A stretch of 64,000 bases of DNA from Frigidibacter sp037095735 (GCF_037095735.1 NZ_JBAWKD010000001.1:1-64000); one strand, 5' to 3'. Shown: positions 9,596 through 21,973, numbered from the stretch's first letter. Numbers and translations: made by a program. Notes: generated by a model from the letters alone, not told the origin.

Positions 9596-11241
9596 TCCTG
9601 CACCCACTGATAGAGCCAGTTTTCAGTCAGTTTGCGGTCGTAGCCGGCGATATGCGCGACCAGCTCGGTCACGCCGCCCTGACGGCCGCGCACATCCGCG
9701 ACCAGCCGCCAGATCTTCTTGCCCTCGATCTTCGACAACGACTGGTGGATCACCTCGCCGCCACCGACATTCACGACCGGGGACAATTCCGCATCGGGGG
9801 GCAGCTCTCCGAGCACCCCGCCTTCGAAATCAATAACGAACTTTCGGGTGTTGGGTTCCGCATCGGCCCCTGCAACCCCGGCATGTCCTGCACGCGTATC
9901 CGACACCCAGGCGAGATCGCCATCGCCCTGCGGCGGCAGCGCGCCCCAATGCATCCGGTAGCGGAATTCCCGCGACTGACCGGCCGGGATCACCCCGTCA
10001 ACCGCCCAGAACGCCACGATATTGTCGTTCACTTCCAGATCCGAGGGGATCTCGACCAGACGGACGGAACCCTTGCCCCAGTCGCCCAGCGGTTCGACCG
10101 CCAGCGAGGGGCGCGTCTCGTAATGCGCCTCGGCATCCTGGTAGCTGTCGAAGTTCCGCTCGCGCTGGTACAGCCCGAAGCTGCGCAGGTTCTGCTCGCC
10201 GAAGACCGAGGTCGACAGCCGCGGCGGGTTGTTCAGCGCACGCCACAGCACGTCGCCATCCGGGCGCACCATGCGCAGCCCGTCGCTGTCATGCACGCGC
10301 GGACGATAGTCGGTGAAGCTCTCGCGGTTCGCGGCGGCGAACAGGAACATCGACGTCAGCGGCGCGATGCCCAGTTGCTGGACCTCGGCGCGGAAGAACA
10401 GCCGCGCGGTCACTTCCATGCGGGTGTCGTTGCCCGGGAAGATCTCGAACCGGTAGGCGCCGGTGCAGGACGGGCTCTCCAGCTCGGCATAGACCACGAC
10501 CGACTTCGCGTTCATCACCGGCCGTTCCAGATAGAAGGCGGTGAAGCGCGGGAATTCCTCGCCGCCCGGCAGGCCGGTGTTGATCGCAAGGCCGCGGGCC
10601 GACAGGCCATAGTTGGTGCCGCGCCCGAGGCCGCGGAAATAGCTGGCACCAACGAAGGCCACCAGCTCGTCCAGCACATCGGCGCGGTTCAGCGCGTAGT
10701 GCAGACGGAAGCCCGCCACGCCCGGCAGGTTGAAGTGCTGCGGCACCGATTGCGCAAGGTCGCCGCGATAGTCGAAATCGTCGGTCGAGAAGACGAACTC
10801 GCGCGCGACGCCCTCGGCCACCTCGTAGACATGCACCGGCTCTTTGAACAGCCAGCCAAGGTGGAAGGCCTGCACGCGGAACAGGCTGCCGTCCACGTCC
10901 CAGCGGGCGCGGTCGGCGCGGAAGTTGATCTGGCGATAGCGGTCATAGCCGAGGTCGGCCAGGAAGCCCTCCAGCGGCGCCGGCGTCTCGTCGCCGCCCA
11001 TCGCCTTCTGGCGCATCTGCTCGGTCAGGATGTCGAACGAGAAGGGCGGCGGCGGCGGTTCGGCCGGGGCGGGTGCGGCGGCGGGCGCCTGCTCTGCCGG
11101 GGCCGGGGCCTGCGCGGGCTGCGCCTGCTGGTCCTGCGCGAAGGCGCGGCCACCCGCACAAAGGGCGAGCGCGGCGGTCGCCTGCCCAAGAAGGGCGCGG
11201 CGGCTCGGGGCGATCAGCGACAGGGCAGAAACGCGGGTCAT
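9592..11241 (-). CDS. opgG: OpgG, periplasmic glucan biosynthesis protein
   Basis: A 549-residue periplasmic protein of the OpgG/OpgD (MdoG) family, required for synthesis or branching of osmoregulated periplasmic glucans. The N terminus reads PSRRALLGQATAALAL with a twin Arg, so export is probably by Tat. A Pro/Ala/Gln-rich linker (about 36-65) precedes the MdoG domain, which begins with FSFDILTEQMRQKA. Characteristic segments FRADRARW, YFRGLGRGTNYGLSARGLAI and RPVMNAKSVVVYAELESPS are present. It is the first gene of opgGIHC, and the 316-bp region upstream must carry the operon promoter. Confidence 0.93.
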   Translation of the reverse strand: MTRVSALSLIAPSRRALLGQATAALALCAGGRAFAQDQQAQPAQAPAPAEQAPAAAPAPAEPPPPPFSFDILTEQMRQKAMGGDETPAPLEGFLADLGYDRYRQINFRADRARWDVDGSLFRVQAFHLGWLFKEPVHVYEVAEGVAREFVFSTDDFDYRGDLAQSVPQHFNLPGVAGFRLHYALNRADVLDELVAFVGASYFRGLGRGTNYGLSARGLAINTGLPGGEEFPRFTAFYLERPVMNAKSVVVYAELESPSCTGAYRFEIFPGNDTRMEVTARLFFRAEVQQLGIAPLTSMFLFAAANRESFTDYRPRVHDSDGLRMVRPDGDVLWRALNNPPRLSTSVFGEQNLRSFGLYQRERNFDSYQDAEAHYETRPSLAVEPLGDWGKGSVRLVEIPSDLEVNDNIVAFWAVDGVIPAGQSREFRYRMHWGALPPQGDGDLAWVSDTRAGHAGVAGADAEPNTRKFVIDFEGGVLGELPPDAELSPVVNVGGGEVIHQSLSKIEGKKIWRLVADVRGRQGGVTELVAHIAGYDRKLTENWLYQWVQE

Positions 11242-11557
11242 GTCTTGGGGCCGTTCAGTCTTCTAGGATCTCTTGGCGCGGGCCGCGCCGGGCAGCAATC
11301 GGGTCGTGCCGTCGGGGTCGTGGTGGTCTGGCGACACCCGGCGACGGAACCGGAAGCCTCCCTCGTATGTCCTCGCGCAACCCTCCGGCCAGAGCCGAAT
11401 CGCGCCGCCCGAGCATACGCCTCGGGCTCCATTTACATCAGCGCAGATTGCAGGTGCAGCACAAGTTGCCGCGATGCGCAAAACCTTGCCGGACCACACA
11501 AAAATGCAACGGAACTCGCGCGTTCCGGATGTTCATCTTCTGATTGCCTAGGAGATC
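11242..11557. other. intergenic region upstream of opgG
   Basis: 316 bp without a credible gene: open frames on both strands show no start signal and a composition unlike the neighbours. It must hold the opgG promoter (minus strand, near 11242) and the 3' flank of the tRNA. I see no T-rich intrinsic terminator after the tRNA and no clear -35/-10 pair, though the stretch around 11480-11550 is locally AT-richer than the rest. Confidence 0.6.
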
Positions 11558-11633
<76 letters not shown>

Positions 11634-11723
11634 CACGGGGCGGGTATTTGCCCCCTTTCCCGCGGACTGTCAAGGAACCCGCCCCCGGCTGGCGAAAGTT
11701 TTTTCGGCCCGTCTCCGCCTGCA

Positions 11724-12182
11724 TCAGCGGCGTCCCGCCCCCTGCCCCGCCCCAAGGCTGTCCTGCAGGAACTGGGCGATCTGGGCGGCGGGGCGCTGGC
11801 CGGCCGCGCGCGCGACCTCGCGCCCGCCCCGCCACAGGATCAGCAGCGGAATGCCGCGGATTCCAAGCTGTTGGCTGACCTTTGGCTCGGCCTCGGTGTC
11901 GAGTTTCGCGAATCGCACCCGCCCCTTCAGCGCCTCGGCCGCGCGGGCGAATTCGGGCGCCATCGCCCGGCAGGGCCCGCACCAGGCGGCCCAGTAATCG
12001 ACGACCAGAGGCAGGTCGTCGCCCTTCGCCTTGGCATGGGTCGCGGCGTCGATGGCCGCGACCTTGCCGGTCACCAGCCCGGCCCCGCAGGTGCCGCATT
12101 TCGGCCCGGCACCCAGCCGGTCGGCGGGCACGCGGTTCGCCTGACCGCAGTCGAGGCAGGTGATCTTCAGGCTGTCCGGCAT
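11724..12182 (-). CDS. trxC: thioredoxin 2 (TrxC-like, zinc-ribbon thioredoxin)
   Basis: A 152-residue thioredoxin with an N-terminal zinc ribbon (CLDCG near residue 9 and CGTCG near 30) followed by a thioredoxin fold. The active site is WCGPC near 70, and the conserved cis-Pro lies in IRGIPLLIL. This two-part arrangement is typical of thioredoxin 2/TrxC, a cytosolic disulfide reductase often linked to oxidative stress; in Rhodobacter TrxC is stress-linked. AGGGG precedes the ATG at a good distance. Monocistronic, 183 bp downstream of gcvP on the same strand but separated by a repeat-rich spacer. Confidence 0.92.
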   Translation of the reverse strand: MPDSLKITCLDCGQANRVPADRLGAGPKCGTCGAGLVTGKVAAIDAATHAKAKGDDLPLVVDYWAAWCGPCRAMAPEFARAAEALKGRVRFAKLDTEAEPKVSQQLGIRGIPLLILWRGGREVARAAGQRPAAQIAQFLQDSLGAGQGAGRR

Positions 12183-12302
12183 CGTCCCCTCCCATCGCCC
12201 CGTCGGGCTATGACGTTGCGGCATATCGCAACGCCAACGCCCCGCGACAAGGCGCGGGGCGTGCAAGGGGGTCATGCACCCTTCTCAAGGCTTGGCGCAC
12301 CG

Positions 12303-12358
12303 CGCGCGGGGGGTGTACGGGGGGGTGTACAGGGGGTGCACGGATGTCACCCCCCGTT
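12303..12358 (-). repeat. G-rich GTGTAC repeat and hairpin after gcvP
   Basis: On the plus strand GGGGGGTGTAC, GGGGGGGTGTAC and GGGGGTGCAC follow each other. Read on the minus strand just after the gcvP TAA, GGGGGTG can pair with CACCCCC across nine bases, preceded by AAAA. This probably acts as a 3'-end structure for the gcv transcript. It has no T tail. Confidence 0.55.
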
Positions 12359-12366
12359 TTCGCAGC

Positions 12367-15207
<2,841 letters not shown>

Positions 15208-15282
15208 GGCGTCAATCCTGCGGGAAGCCCGCGCAATCGGGGGAAGGCCCGCGCGGCACGGCCGCGCAGGCGGGGCGCGGCC

Positions 15283-15648
15283 TCAGCCGATCATGTCCTT
15301 GTAGTCGTCTTCCGACATGAAGCCGTCGAGGACCGAGAGATCGTCGATCTTCAGCTTGAAGAACCAGGCGGCGCCCAGCGGGTCCTCGTTCACGAGGCCG
15401 GGGTTGTCGGCCAGCGTCTCGTTGACCGCGACGATCTCGCCATCGACCGGGGCGAGGATGTCCGAGGCGGCCTTGACGCTTTCGATCACCACGACCTCGT
15501 CACCCTTGGCGCATTGGGTCTCGATCTCGGGCAGTTCGACGAAGACCACGTCGCCGAGCTGTTCCGAGGCATGCTCGGTGATGCCGACGGTGACGGTGCC
15601 GTCTTCCTCGACGCGGAGCCATTCGTGGTCTTCGGTGAATTTCAGCAT
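15283..15648 (-). CDS. gcvH: glycine cleavage system H protein
   Basis: A 121-residue lipoyl carrier protein. The lipoylation motif VVIESVKAASDI places the modified Lys at residue 59. The fold signature (HEWLRVEEDGTVTVGITEHASEQLGDVVFVELPE) and the end (GFMSEDDYKDMIG) are typical. It shuttles the aminomethyl group between GcvP, GcvT and Lpd. It lies 25 bp downstream of gcvT; the longer in-frame extension upstream is not needed because the ATG at 15648 starts at the usual family position. Confidence 0.97.
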   Translation of the reverse strand: MLKFTEDHEWLRVEEDGTVTVGITEHASEQLGDVVFVELPEIETQCAKGDEVVVIESVKAASDILAPVDGEIVAVNETLADNPGLVNEDPLGAAWFFKLKIDDLSVLDGFMSEDDYKDMIG

Positions 15649-15673
15649 GATGCAGGGTCCTGTGCGGGAGGGG

Positions 15674-16807
15674 TCAGCGTTTGTAGGTCGCGGGCCGGAA
15701 CGGCATCGCGGTGACGGTGGCGGGCAGCCGCTTGCCGCGGAGCTCGCCATAGACGGTGGTGCCGGGCGCGGTGCCGGCGGGCAGATAGGCCATGGCCATC
15801 GGCGCCTCGATCGAGGGGCCGAAGCCGCCCGAGGTCACCCGGCCGATCGGTTCGCCGCCCTCGGCCGATGCGAAGATTTCAACACCTTCGCGCATCGGCG
15901 CCCGGCCTTCGGGGCGCAGTCCCATACGTTTTCGAACCGAACCCTCGGCCAGCTCGGACAGGATGCGTTCGGCGCCGGGGAAGCCGCCGGCGCGGGCGCC
16001 GCCGGTGCGGCGGACCTTCTGGATCGCCCAGGTCAGCGCGCCCTCGACCGGGGTCGTGGTGGTGTCGATGTCATGGCCGTACAGGCAGAGCCCGGCCTCG
16101 AGCCGCAGGCTGTCGCGGGCGCCGAGGCCGATCGGGGCGACCTCGGGCATCTCCAGCAGACGCTCGGCGAAGGGCTCGACGAAGCCGTCGGGGACCGAGA
16201 TCTCGTAGCCGTCCTCGCCGGTGTAGCCCGAGCGCGAGATCCAGAGCTCGACACCCTGCCAGTTGCGGATGCCCACGTCCATGAAGGCGAAATCGGCGGC
16301 ATCGGGGACAAGGCGGGCCAGCGCGGCCTCGGCCTTCGGGCCCTGCAGCGCGATCAGGCCGCGGCCCGGCACCTCGGCCACGTCGCACTCGGGCAGGCCG
16401 GCCTTGAGGACCTGAAGATCACCCTCCTTGCAGGCCGCGTTCACGACGATGAAGAAATGGTCGCCCCGGTTGGCGATCATCAGGTCGTCGATGATGCCGC
16501 CCTCGGGCGTGGTCAGGAAGCCGTAGCGCTGGCGGCCCTCGGCGAGGCCGGCGATGTCGACGGGGATCAGCCGTTCCAATGCCAGGGCGGCGTCGCGGTT
16601 GTCGCCGGAGCGGGCGGTGACGATCACCTGCCCCATGTGGCCCACGTCGAACAGCCCGGCCTCGGCGCGGGTGTGCAGATGCTCTTTCAGCACGCCCATC
16701 GGGTATTGCACGGGCATGTCGTAGCCCGCGAACGGCACCATCTTCGCGCCAAGCCGCAGATGCAGCGCGTGCAGCCCCGTACGGCGGAGCATGTCGGTTT
16801 CGGCCAT
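15674..16807 (-). CDS. gcvT: glycine cleavage system T protein (aminomethyltransferase)
   Basis: A 377-residue tetrahydrofolate-dependent aminomethyltransferase. It begins LRRTGLHALHLRLGAKMVPFAGYDMPVQYP and includes HMGQV, the DDLMIANRGDHFFIVVNAACKEGD folate-binding segment near 115, SRSGYTGEDGYEI near 190, and LGARDSLRLEAGL. The ATG at 16807 has AGGAAAGGG seven bases upstream; an in-frame ATG 21 bases earlier lacks this. First gene of the operon, controlled by the tandem glycine riboswitch immediately upstream. Confidence 0.96.
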   Translation of the reverse strand: MAETDMLRRTGLHALHLRLGAKMVPFAGYDMPVQYPMGVLKEHLHTRAEAGLFDVGHMGQVIVTARSGDNRDAALALERLIPVDIAGLAEGRQRYGFLTTPEGGIIDDLMIANRGDHFFIVVNAACKEGDLQVLKAGLPECDVAEVPGRGLIALQGPKAEAALARLVPDAADFAFMDVGIRNWQGVELWISRSGYTGEDGYEISVPDGFVEPFAERLLEMPEVAPIGLGARDSLRLEAGLCLYGHDIDTTTTPVEGALTWAIQKVRRTGGARAGGFPGAERILSELAEGSVRKRMGLRPEGRAPMREGVEIFASAEGGEPIGRVTSGGFGPSIEAPMAMAYLPAGTAPGTTVYGELRGKRLPATVTAMPFRPATYKR

Positions 16808-16853
16808 CGCCAAACCCTTTCCTGTCACGCCGGCGAAAGCCCCGGCATCTTCC

Positions 16854-16872
16854 GGACGGAATTGTCCCGTCC
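16854..16872 (-). promoter_or_regulatory. hairpin between the glycine aptamers and gcvT (possible expression platform)
   Basis: GGACGG and CCGTCC form a six-base-pair stem with a seven-base loop, 46 bases before the gcvT start and eight bases after the second aptamer. It is not followed by a T run, so it would act by masking or anti-terminator exchange rather than as a simple terminator. Function inferred from position only. Confidence 0.4.
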
Positions 16873-16880
16873 TTTGATGC

Positions 16881-17056
16881 CCCCTCTGTCCCTTCGCCTG
16901 AGATCGTTATCCCTTCGGCGGACGCCTCTCGGCGCCTCTCTCCAGAGTCTTCCTGACAGGACGGTCCCTTGCGCCTGAGAGTTTACCGGGGCGGTTGCTC
17001 CTTCGGCACCTTTGGCCCGCTCGCGCGCGCCGCCGGATTCTCCCGATCCTGTCGCG
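16881..17056 (-). promoter_or_regulatory. tandem glycine riboswitch (two aptamers) upstream of gcvTHP
   Basis: On the minus strand two consecutive glycine aptamers can be read. The first contains GGGAGAATCCGG, GTGCCGAAGGAGCAACC and AACTCTCAGGCGCAAGGGACC. The second contains CTGGAGAGAGGC, CCGCCGAAGGGATAACG and ATCTCAGGCGAAGGGACAGAG. The paired GCCGAAGG and CTCAGGC cores are the hallmark of the gcvT RNA element. It lies directly before gcvT, where glycine binding normally turns on glycine cleavage. Confidence 0.93.
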
Positions 17057-17139
17057 GATCGGATAGCCGCGCCGCGGGGGCGCTGTCCAGCGAAATGATG
17101 AACTCGACGCATCACGCGCGAAAAGCGACAGATCCGCGC

Positions 17140-17840
<701 letters not shown>

Positions 17841-17844
<4 letters not shown>

Positions 17845-18557
17845 ACCGTGTCCCCCAAATAGGCGCTCTGCACCTGCGGATCGGCGCGGATCTGGTCCGG
17901 CGTCCCGATCGCGAGGCGCTGGCCGAAGTTCAGCACGGTGATCCGCTGCGCGAGGTCCATGACGACGTCCATGTTGTGCTCGATCAGAAGCACCGTGGTT
18001 TCGGGCGCGACCGAGCGGACGAGCGCCTTGAAGGTTTCGATCTCGCTGTCGGCCAGGCCCTGCGTGGGCTCGTCGAGGATCAGCACCTTGGGCTCGAGCG
18101 CGAGGCCCATCGCCACCTCCAGAAGCCGCTGGTGGCCGTAGCTGAGCGTGCCCGCCTGCTGGGCCCCGCGCGTCTCGAGCCCCACGCGCGCGAGGGCGGC
18201 GCGGGCGCGCGGGCCGGGGTCGCCGCGGTGGCGCGACTGCACGGCCAGCGCCACGTTGTCGAAGACCGGCAGGCGCGCATAGATCGAGGTGATCTGGAAG
18301 GTATAGGCGATGCCGGCGCGGACCCGGGCGTGGGCGGGCTTGCGGGTGATGTCGGCGCCGTCGAGGGTGATTGTGCCAGACTGCACCGGGATCCGCCCGG
18401 ACAGCAAACTGACGAAGGTGGTCTTGCCGGCGCCGTTCGGGCCGATCAGCGCGTGGATCTCGCCCTGCGCGAGATCGAAATCGACGCCGTCGACCGCCTT
18501 CAGGCCGCCGAAATGCCGGGTGAGGCCGCGGGCCGAGAGGATCACGGAAGAGGTCAT
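17841..18557 (-). CDS. branched-chain amino-acid/amide-type ABC transporter ATPase (LivG-like)
   Basis: A 238-residue LivG-type ATPase with Walker A GPNGAGKTT near 40, FQITSIY Q-loop region, LSYGHQRLLE signature (the LSYG-Q form common in UrtD/LivG), Walker B VLILDEPTQGL, and the EHNMDVV switch. The ATG at 18557 overlaps the livM stop as ATGA; the in-frame AMAAM codons upstream are a possible earlier start. It is paired with the LivF-type ATPase. Confidence 0.9.
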
Positions 18558-19486
18558 GGCAGCCATGGCGCCCACCTGTCGCGGATCGTGCCGAGCACGC
18601 CTTTCGGTGCGAAAAGCACAAGGATCAGCAGGGCCACCCCGGTGACCATCAGCGTCGCGGTCGTAATCGTGGAAGCAAGGTCGGTCAGGTAGAACATCGC
18701 GGCCGTGCCGAGGAACGGCCCGAGCACGGTGCCGGCCCCGCCCAACAGCACCCAAAGGAGCGGCGCGATCGAATTCTGGATCGCCGCGAAGCCCGCGCCC
18801 ACGTAGCCGAAAAGCAGCCCGTAGGCCGCCCCGGCGAGCCCCGCATAGAGGCCCGAGATCACCAGCGCGATCAGCTTCACCCGGTACGGGCTGTAGCCGA
18901 GCATCCGCGAGCGTTCCTCGTTCTCGCGCATCGCGACCATGACCCGCCCGAAGCGCGAACGCACCAGCGCCGCCTGTACGACAAGGCCTGCCGCAAAGAT
19001 CGCCAGCGCCACAAGATAGCGGGTGTCGTCGGCCGAGAGGTCGAGCGGCCCGATCCGGCGCAGGGCCGATGCAAGCACGATGCCCTCTTCGCCGCGGGTG
19101 ACGGGGGTGTAGTAGAGGATCGTCAGGTAGCCGGCCTGCGCGAACATCATCGTCACGATCAGGAAGCTGACCCCGGTGGTGCGCAGCGCCAGCAGTCCCA
19201 CCGCCAGCGCCATCGCGCCGCCGCCCAGAAGCCCCAGCGCCAGCCCCGGCCCGGCGGGGACCCCGCCGTATTCGGCCGCAAGGCCCGCGGCATACATGCC
19301 CGCCCCGAAGAACAGCGCGTGGCCGAGGCTGAGAAGCCCGGTGTAGCCGAAGGCGATGTTGTAGCCCATCGCGTAGGTCGCGAGCAGCATGATCCGGGCG
19401 AGGTTGCCCTCGTGATAGGCCGGCAGCACCATCGTCGCGGCCCAGAGCACCGCGATCAGGGCGGCGGGAAGCGCGAAGTCCCTCAT
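18554..19486 (-). CDS. branched-chain amino-acid/amide-type ABC transporter permease (LivM-like)
   Basis: A 310-residue permease with about eight to nine transmembrane segments and the LivM hallmark AFGYTGLLSLGHALFFGAGMYAAG near 45. The ENEERSRMLGYSPYRVKL coupling segment contacts the ATPases. Its ATG overlaps the livH stop as ATGA. It forms the membrane channel with the LivH-type protein. Confidence 0.9.
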   Translation of the reverse strand: MRDFALPAALIAVLWAATMVLPAYHEGNLARIMLLATYAMGYNIAFGYTGLLSLGHALFFGAGMYAAGLAAEYGGVPAGPGLALGLLGGGAMALAVGLLALRTTGVSFLIVTMMFAQAGYLTILYYTPVTRGEEGIVLASALRRIGPLDLSADDTRYLVALAIFAAGLVVQAALVRSRFGRVMVAMRENEERSRMLGYSPYRVKLIALVISGLYAGLAGAAYGLLFGYVGAGFAAIQNSIAPLLWVLLGGAGTVLGPFLGTAAMFYLTDLASTITTATLMVTGVALLILVLFAPKGVLGTIRDRWAPWLP

Positions 19487-20364
19487 GTCTTCGCGCCCCC
19501 GAACAGGCCCTGCGGGCGGAACACCAGCACCAGTGCCACCAGCAGCGTGGCAATGATCTTGGCCAGCGTCGGCGAGAAGAAGACCGAGATGATCCCGTCC
19601 GACAGCCCGATCACCAGCGCCGCGACCAGCGTGCCGCGCAAGCTGCCGAGTCCGCCGATGATGACGGTGATGAACGACAAGAGCAGCGGGTCGTGGCCCA
19701 TCAGGTAATGGGCCTGCTGGATCGGCACGATCAGCACCGCGGCCAGCGCCGCCAGACCGGCCCCCAGCGCGAAGACCCCGGCATAGACGCGGCCGGTGTC
19801 GATGCCGAAGGCGGTCGCGGTCTCGCGGTCGATCTGGGTAGCGCGCATCACGAGGCCGGCCCGGGTGCGGGTCAGGAACAGCCAGAGCCCGGCCAGCACC
19901 ACCACCGCCGCGGCGATCACCGCGAGCTTGTAGCCGGAATAGCCGAACCACGGCAGCTGCACCCGGATCGAGAAGGGTGCCGGCACCGGGCGCGCCTCGG
20001 GCCCGTAGAAGCTGAGCGCGGCCTGCTGGAAGATGTAGAGCAACCCGATGGTGGCGACGATCGTCGCATCCGGGTCGTAGTTCAGCCGCTTCAGGATCAG
20101 CCGGTCCGACAGGGCGGCGATGGTGGCGACGAGGCAGGGCGCGATCACCAGGGCCGCGAGGAAACCCAGCGCCGGCGGGCCGGGCAGGAACGACGTCACG
20201 AACGAGGCGAGCACCGCGCCCAGCATGAAGAACTCGCCATGGGCGACATTGACCACGCGCATCACCCCGAAGACGAGGCTGAGACCGGCCGCCGTCAGCG
20301 CGAGCACCGCGGCGGAAACAAGGCCCTCGAGCGAGGCGAGAAGGAAGAAGGCTCCGAAACCCAA
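19483..20364 (-). CDS. branched-chain amino-acid/amide-type ABC transporter permease (LivH-like)
   Basis: A 293-residue permease of the LivH type: GLSLVFGVMRVVNVAHGEFFMLGA near 28 and the IIGGLGSLRGTLVAALVIGL motif in the C-terminal third. The start is TTG (20364-20362): a TGA lies two codons upstream in frame, so this is the first possible initiator. It sits in the context GGGAACTGACGCTTG, almost identical to the opgH start. The upstream region is corrupted by a poly-G assembly artefact, so the true distance to the binding-protein gene is shorter than drawn. Confidence 0.87.
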   Translation of the reverse strand: MGFGAFFLLASLEGLVSAAVLALTAAGLSLVFGVMRVVNVAHGEFFMLGAVLASFVTSFLPGPPALGFLAALVIAPCLVATIAALSDRLILKRLNYDPDATIVATIGLLYIFQQAALSFYGPEARPVPAPFSIRVQLPWFGYSGYKLAVIAAAVVVLAGLWLFLTRTRAGLVMRATQIDRETATAFGIDTGRVYAGVFALGAGLAALAAVLIVPIQQAHYLMGHDPLLLSFITVIIGGLGSLRGTLVAALVIGLSDGIISVFFSPTLAKIIATLLVALVLVFRPQGLFGGAKT

Positions 20365-20373
20365 GCGTCAGTT

Positions 20374-20508
<135 letters not shown>

Positions 20509-20560
20509 GCGGGGGTTTCACACCCCCGCACCCCCGTGGGATATTTGGACCAATGCGAAA
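20509..20560 (-). terminator. 3'-end hairpin element after the binding-protein gene
   Basis: Read on the minus strand directly after the TGA of the binding-protein gene: TTTCGCATTGG, AAATATCC, CGGGGGTGCGGGGG, then the stem GCGGGGGT (20509-20516) with ACCCCCGC (20522-20529) across five bases. The same architecture occurs after the dipeptidase gene (45385-45430). Probable transcript-end or attenuation structure between the binding-protein and permease genes. Confidence 0.6.
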
Positions 20561-21862
20561 TCAGAAGGACATGGAGGTGTAGTCGACCTCGTCGGGGTAG
20601 AACCCGTCCTCGATCGCGGTGGCATGGACCTTGACGAGTTTCCCGCCCTCGACCTTCGAGATGTACTGGTGGCCGAAGGCCTGGTGGGTCTTGCCATTGA
20701 ACACCTTGTCGCCCTGCGGATGCGCGGCCGAGCGGGGCATGTCGGTCATCGCCTCCAGTGCCTCGACGAACTTCTGGCGGTCGGCGCTCGACTGATAGCC
20801 GGCGGCCTCCATCCCGGCCTTGATCACGTGCAGCGTCTCCCAGACCGAGAACATATGGGCATAGGTCGAGACGTCCTTCGGGTCGGCGAGGCTCGCGCCC
20901 TTGGCATCGACGCCGACGGCGGCGCGGAAGCCGGTCTCGATCCCGTCGGCATCGGCCTGCTGGTAGCGCGGATTGCCTTCCCAGAAATGCGTGCCCTCGA
21001 GGAATTCGAGACCGGGGCTGTCGATCGCCACCGCTTCGAGGCTGTCGATGAAGCCGAAGATCTCGGGCCGGTCGCCCGAGCCGAAGAATTCGCCAAGCTC
21101 GCGCACGAAGGTCAGCACCGAGGGGCCGATCATGACGTGGTATATGACATCGGTGTCGGCGGGAATCCGCGGCAGGTAGCGGGTGAACGAGGTCTCGGTC
21201 GGCGGGATCGCGATCAGCTCGGCCACTTCGCCGCCGGCTTCCTTGATCGCCGGGACGAAGTTGTCGCGGTGGTCATAGCCGAAGGCGTAGTCGGGGAAGA
21301 TCATCGTGACCTTCTTGCCCAGCGTCGAGGCGATCCAGGGCGCCATCGCCTTCACCTGGCTTTTGACGTCGGTGATGCCCGGCTGCAGGGTCCAGCGGTT
21401 CAGCTTGCCAGAGGCCACGTGATGGCCTTCCGAGCAGACGAGATAGGGGATCTTCAGCTCGCCCGCGCGGGGGGCCGAGCCCATGACGACATGGCTGAAG
21501 AGCGGGCCGAAGATCAGGTCGCAGTTCTGTTGGCTGGCGAGCTTCTCGATCACCTCGGCGCCGCGTTTCGGGTCGGTGCCGTCATCCTCGAAGGCGATCT
21601 CGACCGGGCGGCCGTTGATGCCGCCGGCGTCGTTCACCGCCTTCAGCGCCGCCTGCGCGGTGCGCTCGTACCAGCGCCCGTAGGCCGCGCCGATGCCGGT
21701 GCGGTGCAGCTGGACGCCGAGCTTGATCGGCGCGGCGCTTTGCGCCGAGGCGAATCGCGCCGGCAGGGCGAGCGCCGCCGCGCCGCCGGCCAAGCCGCCC
21801 AGCACCGCGCGCCGCGAAGGTTTCAGTAAGGTCGGTGTCGTGCCGAGCAGGGAAGACGTCAT
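20561..21862 (-). CDS. periplasmic substrate-binding protein of a Liv/Urt-type ABC importer
   Basis: A 433-residue periplasmic binding protein of the leucine/isoleucine/valine-amide family (type I fold). A Tat-like leader (PSRRAVLGGLAGGAAALALPARFASA|QS) is followed by IKLGVQLHRTGIGAAYGRW and the NDAGGINGRPVEIAFEDD motif characteristic of the family. The ligand cannot be read from sequence; this family binds branched-chain amino acids, amides, urea, aromatic acids and heterocycles. It lies 111 bp after the membrane protein at 21974-23314, continuing the minus-strand array that starts with a molybdenum hydroxylase. A heterocyclic or amide ligand is therefore a reasonable inference. Confidence 0.9.
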   Translation of the reverse strand: MTSSLLGTTPTLLKPSRRAVLGGLAGGAAALALPARFASAQSAAPIKLGVQLHRTGIGAAYGRWYERTAQAALKAVNDAGGINGRPVEIAFEDDGTDPKRGAEVIEKLASQQNCDLIFGPLFSHVVMGSAPRAGELKIPYLVCSEGHHVASGKLNRWTLQPGITDVKSQVKAMAPWIASTLGKKVTMIFPDYAFGYDHRDNFVPAIKEAGGEVAELIAIPPTETSFTRYLPRIPADTDVIYHVMIGPSVLTFVRELGEFFGSGDRPEIFGFIDSLEAVAIDSPGLEFLEGTHFWEGNPRYQQADADGIETGFRAAVGVDAKGASLADPKDVSTYAHMFSVWETLHVIKAGMEAAGYQSSADRQKFVEALEAMTDMPRSAAHPQGDKVFNGKTHQAFGHQYISKVEGGKLVKVHATAIEDGFYPDEVDYTSMSF

Positions 21863-21973
21863 CTTGATCCTCGCTGTTGCATGGAGCCCCGCGATGCGGT
21901 GGCCCGGGCGGCGCCTCTGTTCCGTGGGGCCTTGCAGACAGGTTGTGCGTGTGCAAATGATCTGTCCAGTGAT

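Noticed and set aside
11273..11551. A 92-codon plus-strand frame in the opgG-tRNA spacer
   Set aside because: No plausible start signal or domain; composition looks intergenic.
16981..17139. A small protein gene in the gcv leader (MRLRVYRGG... on the plus strand)
   Set aside because: It lies over the glycine riboswitch and reads into livF antisense; no ribosome-binding site.
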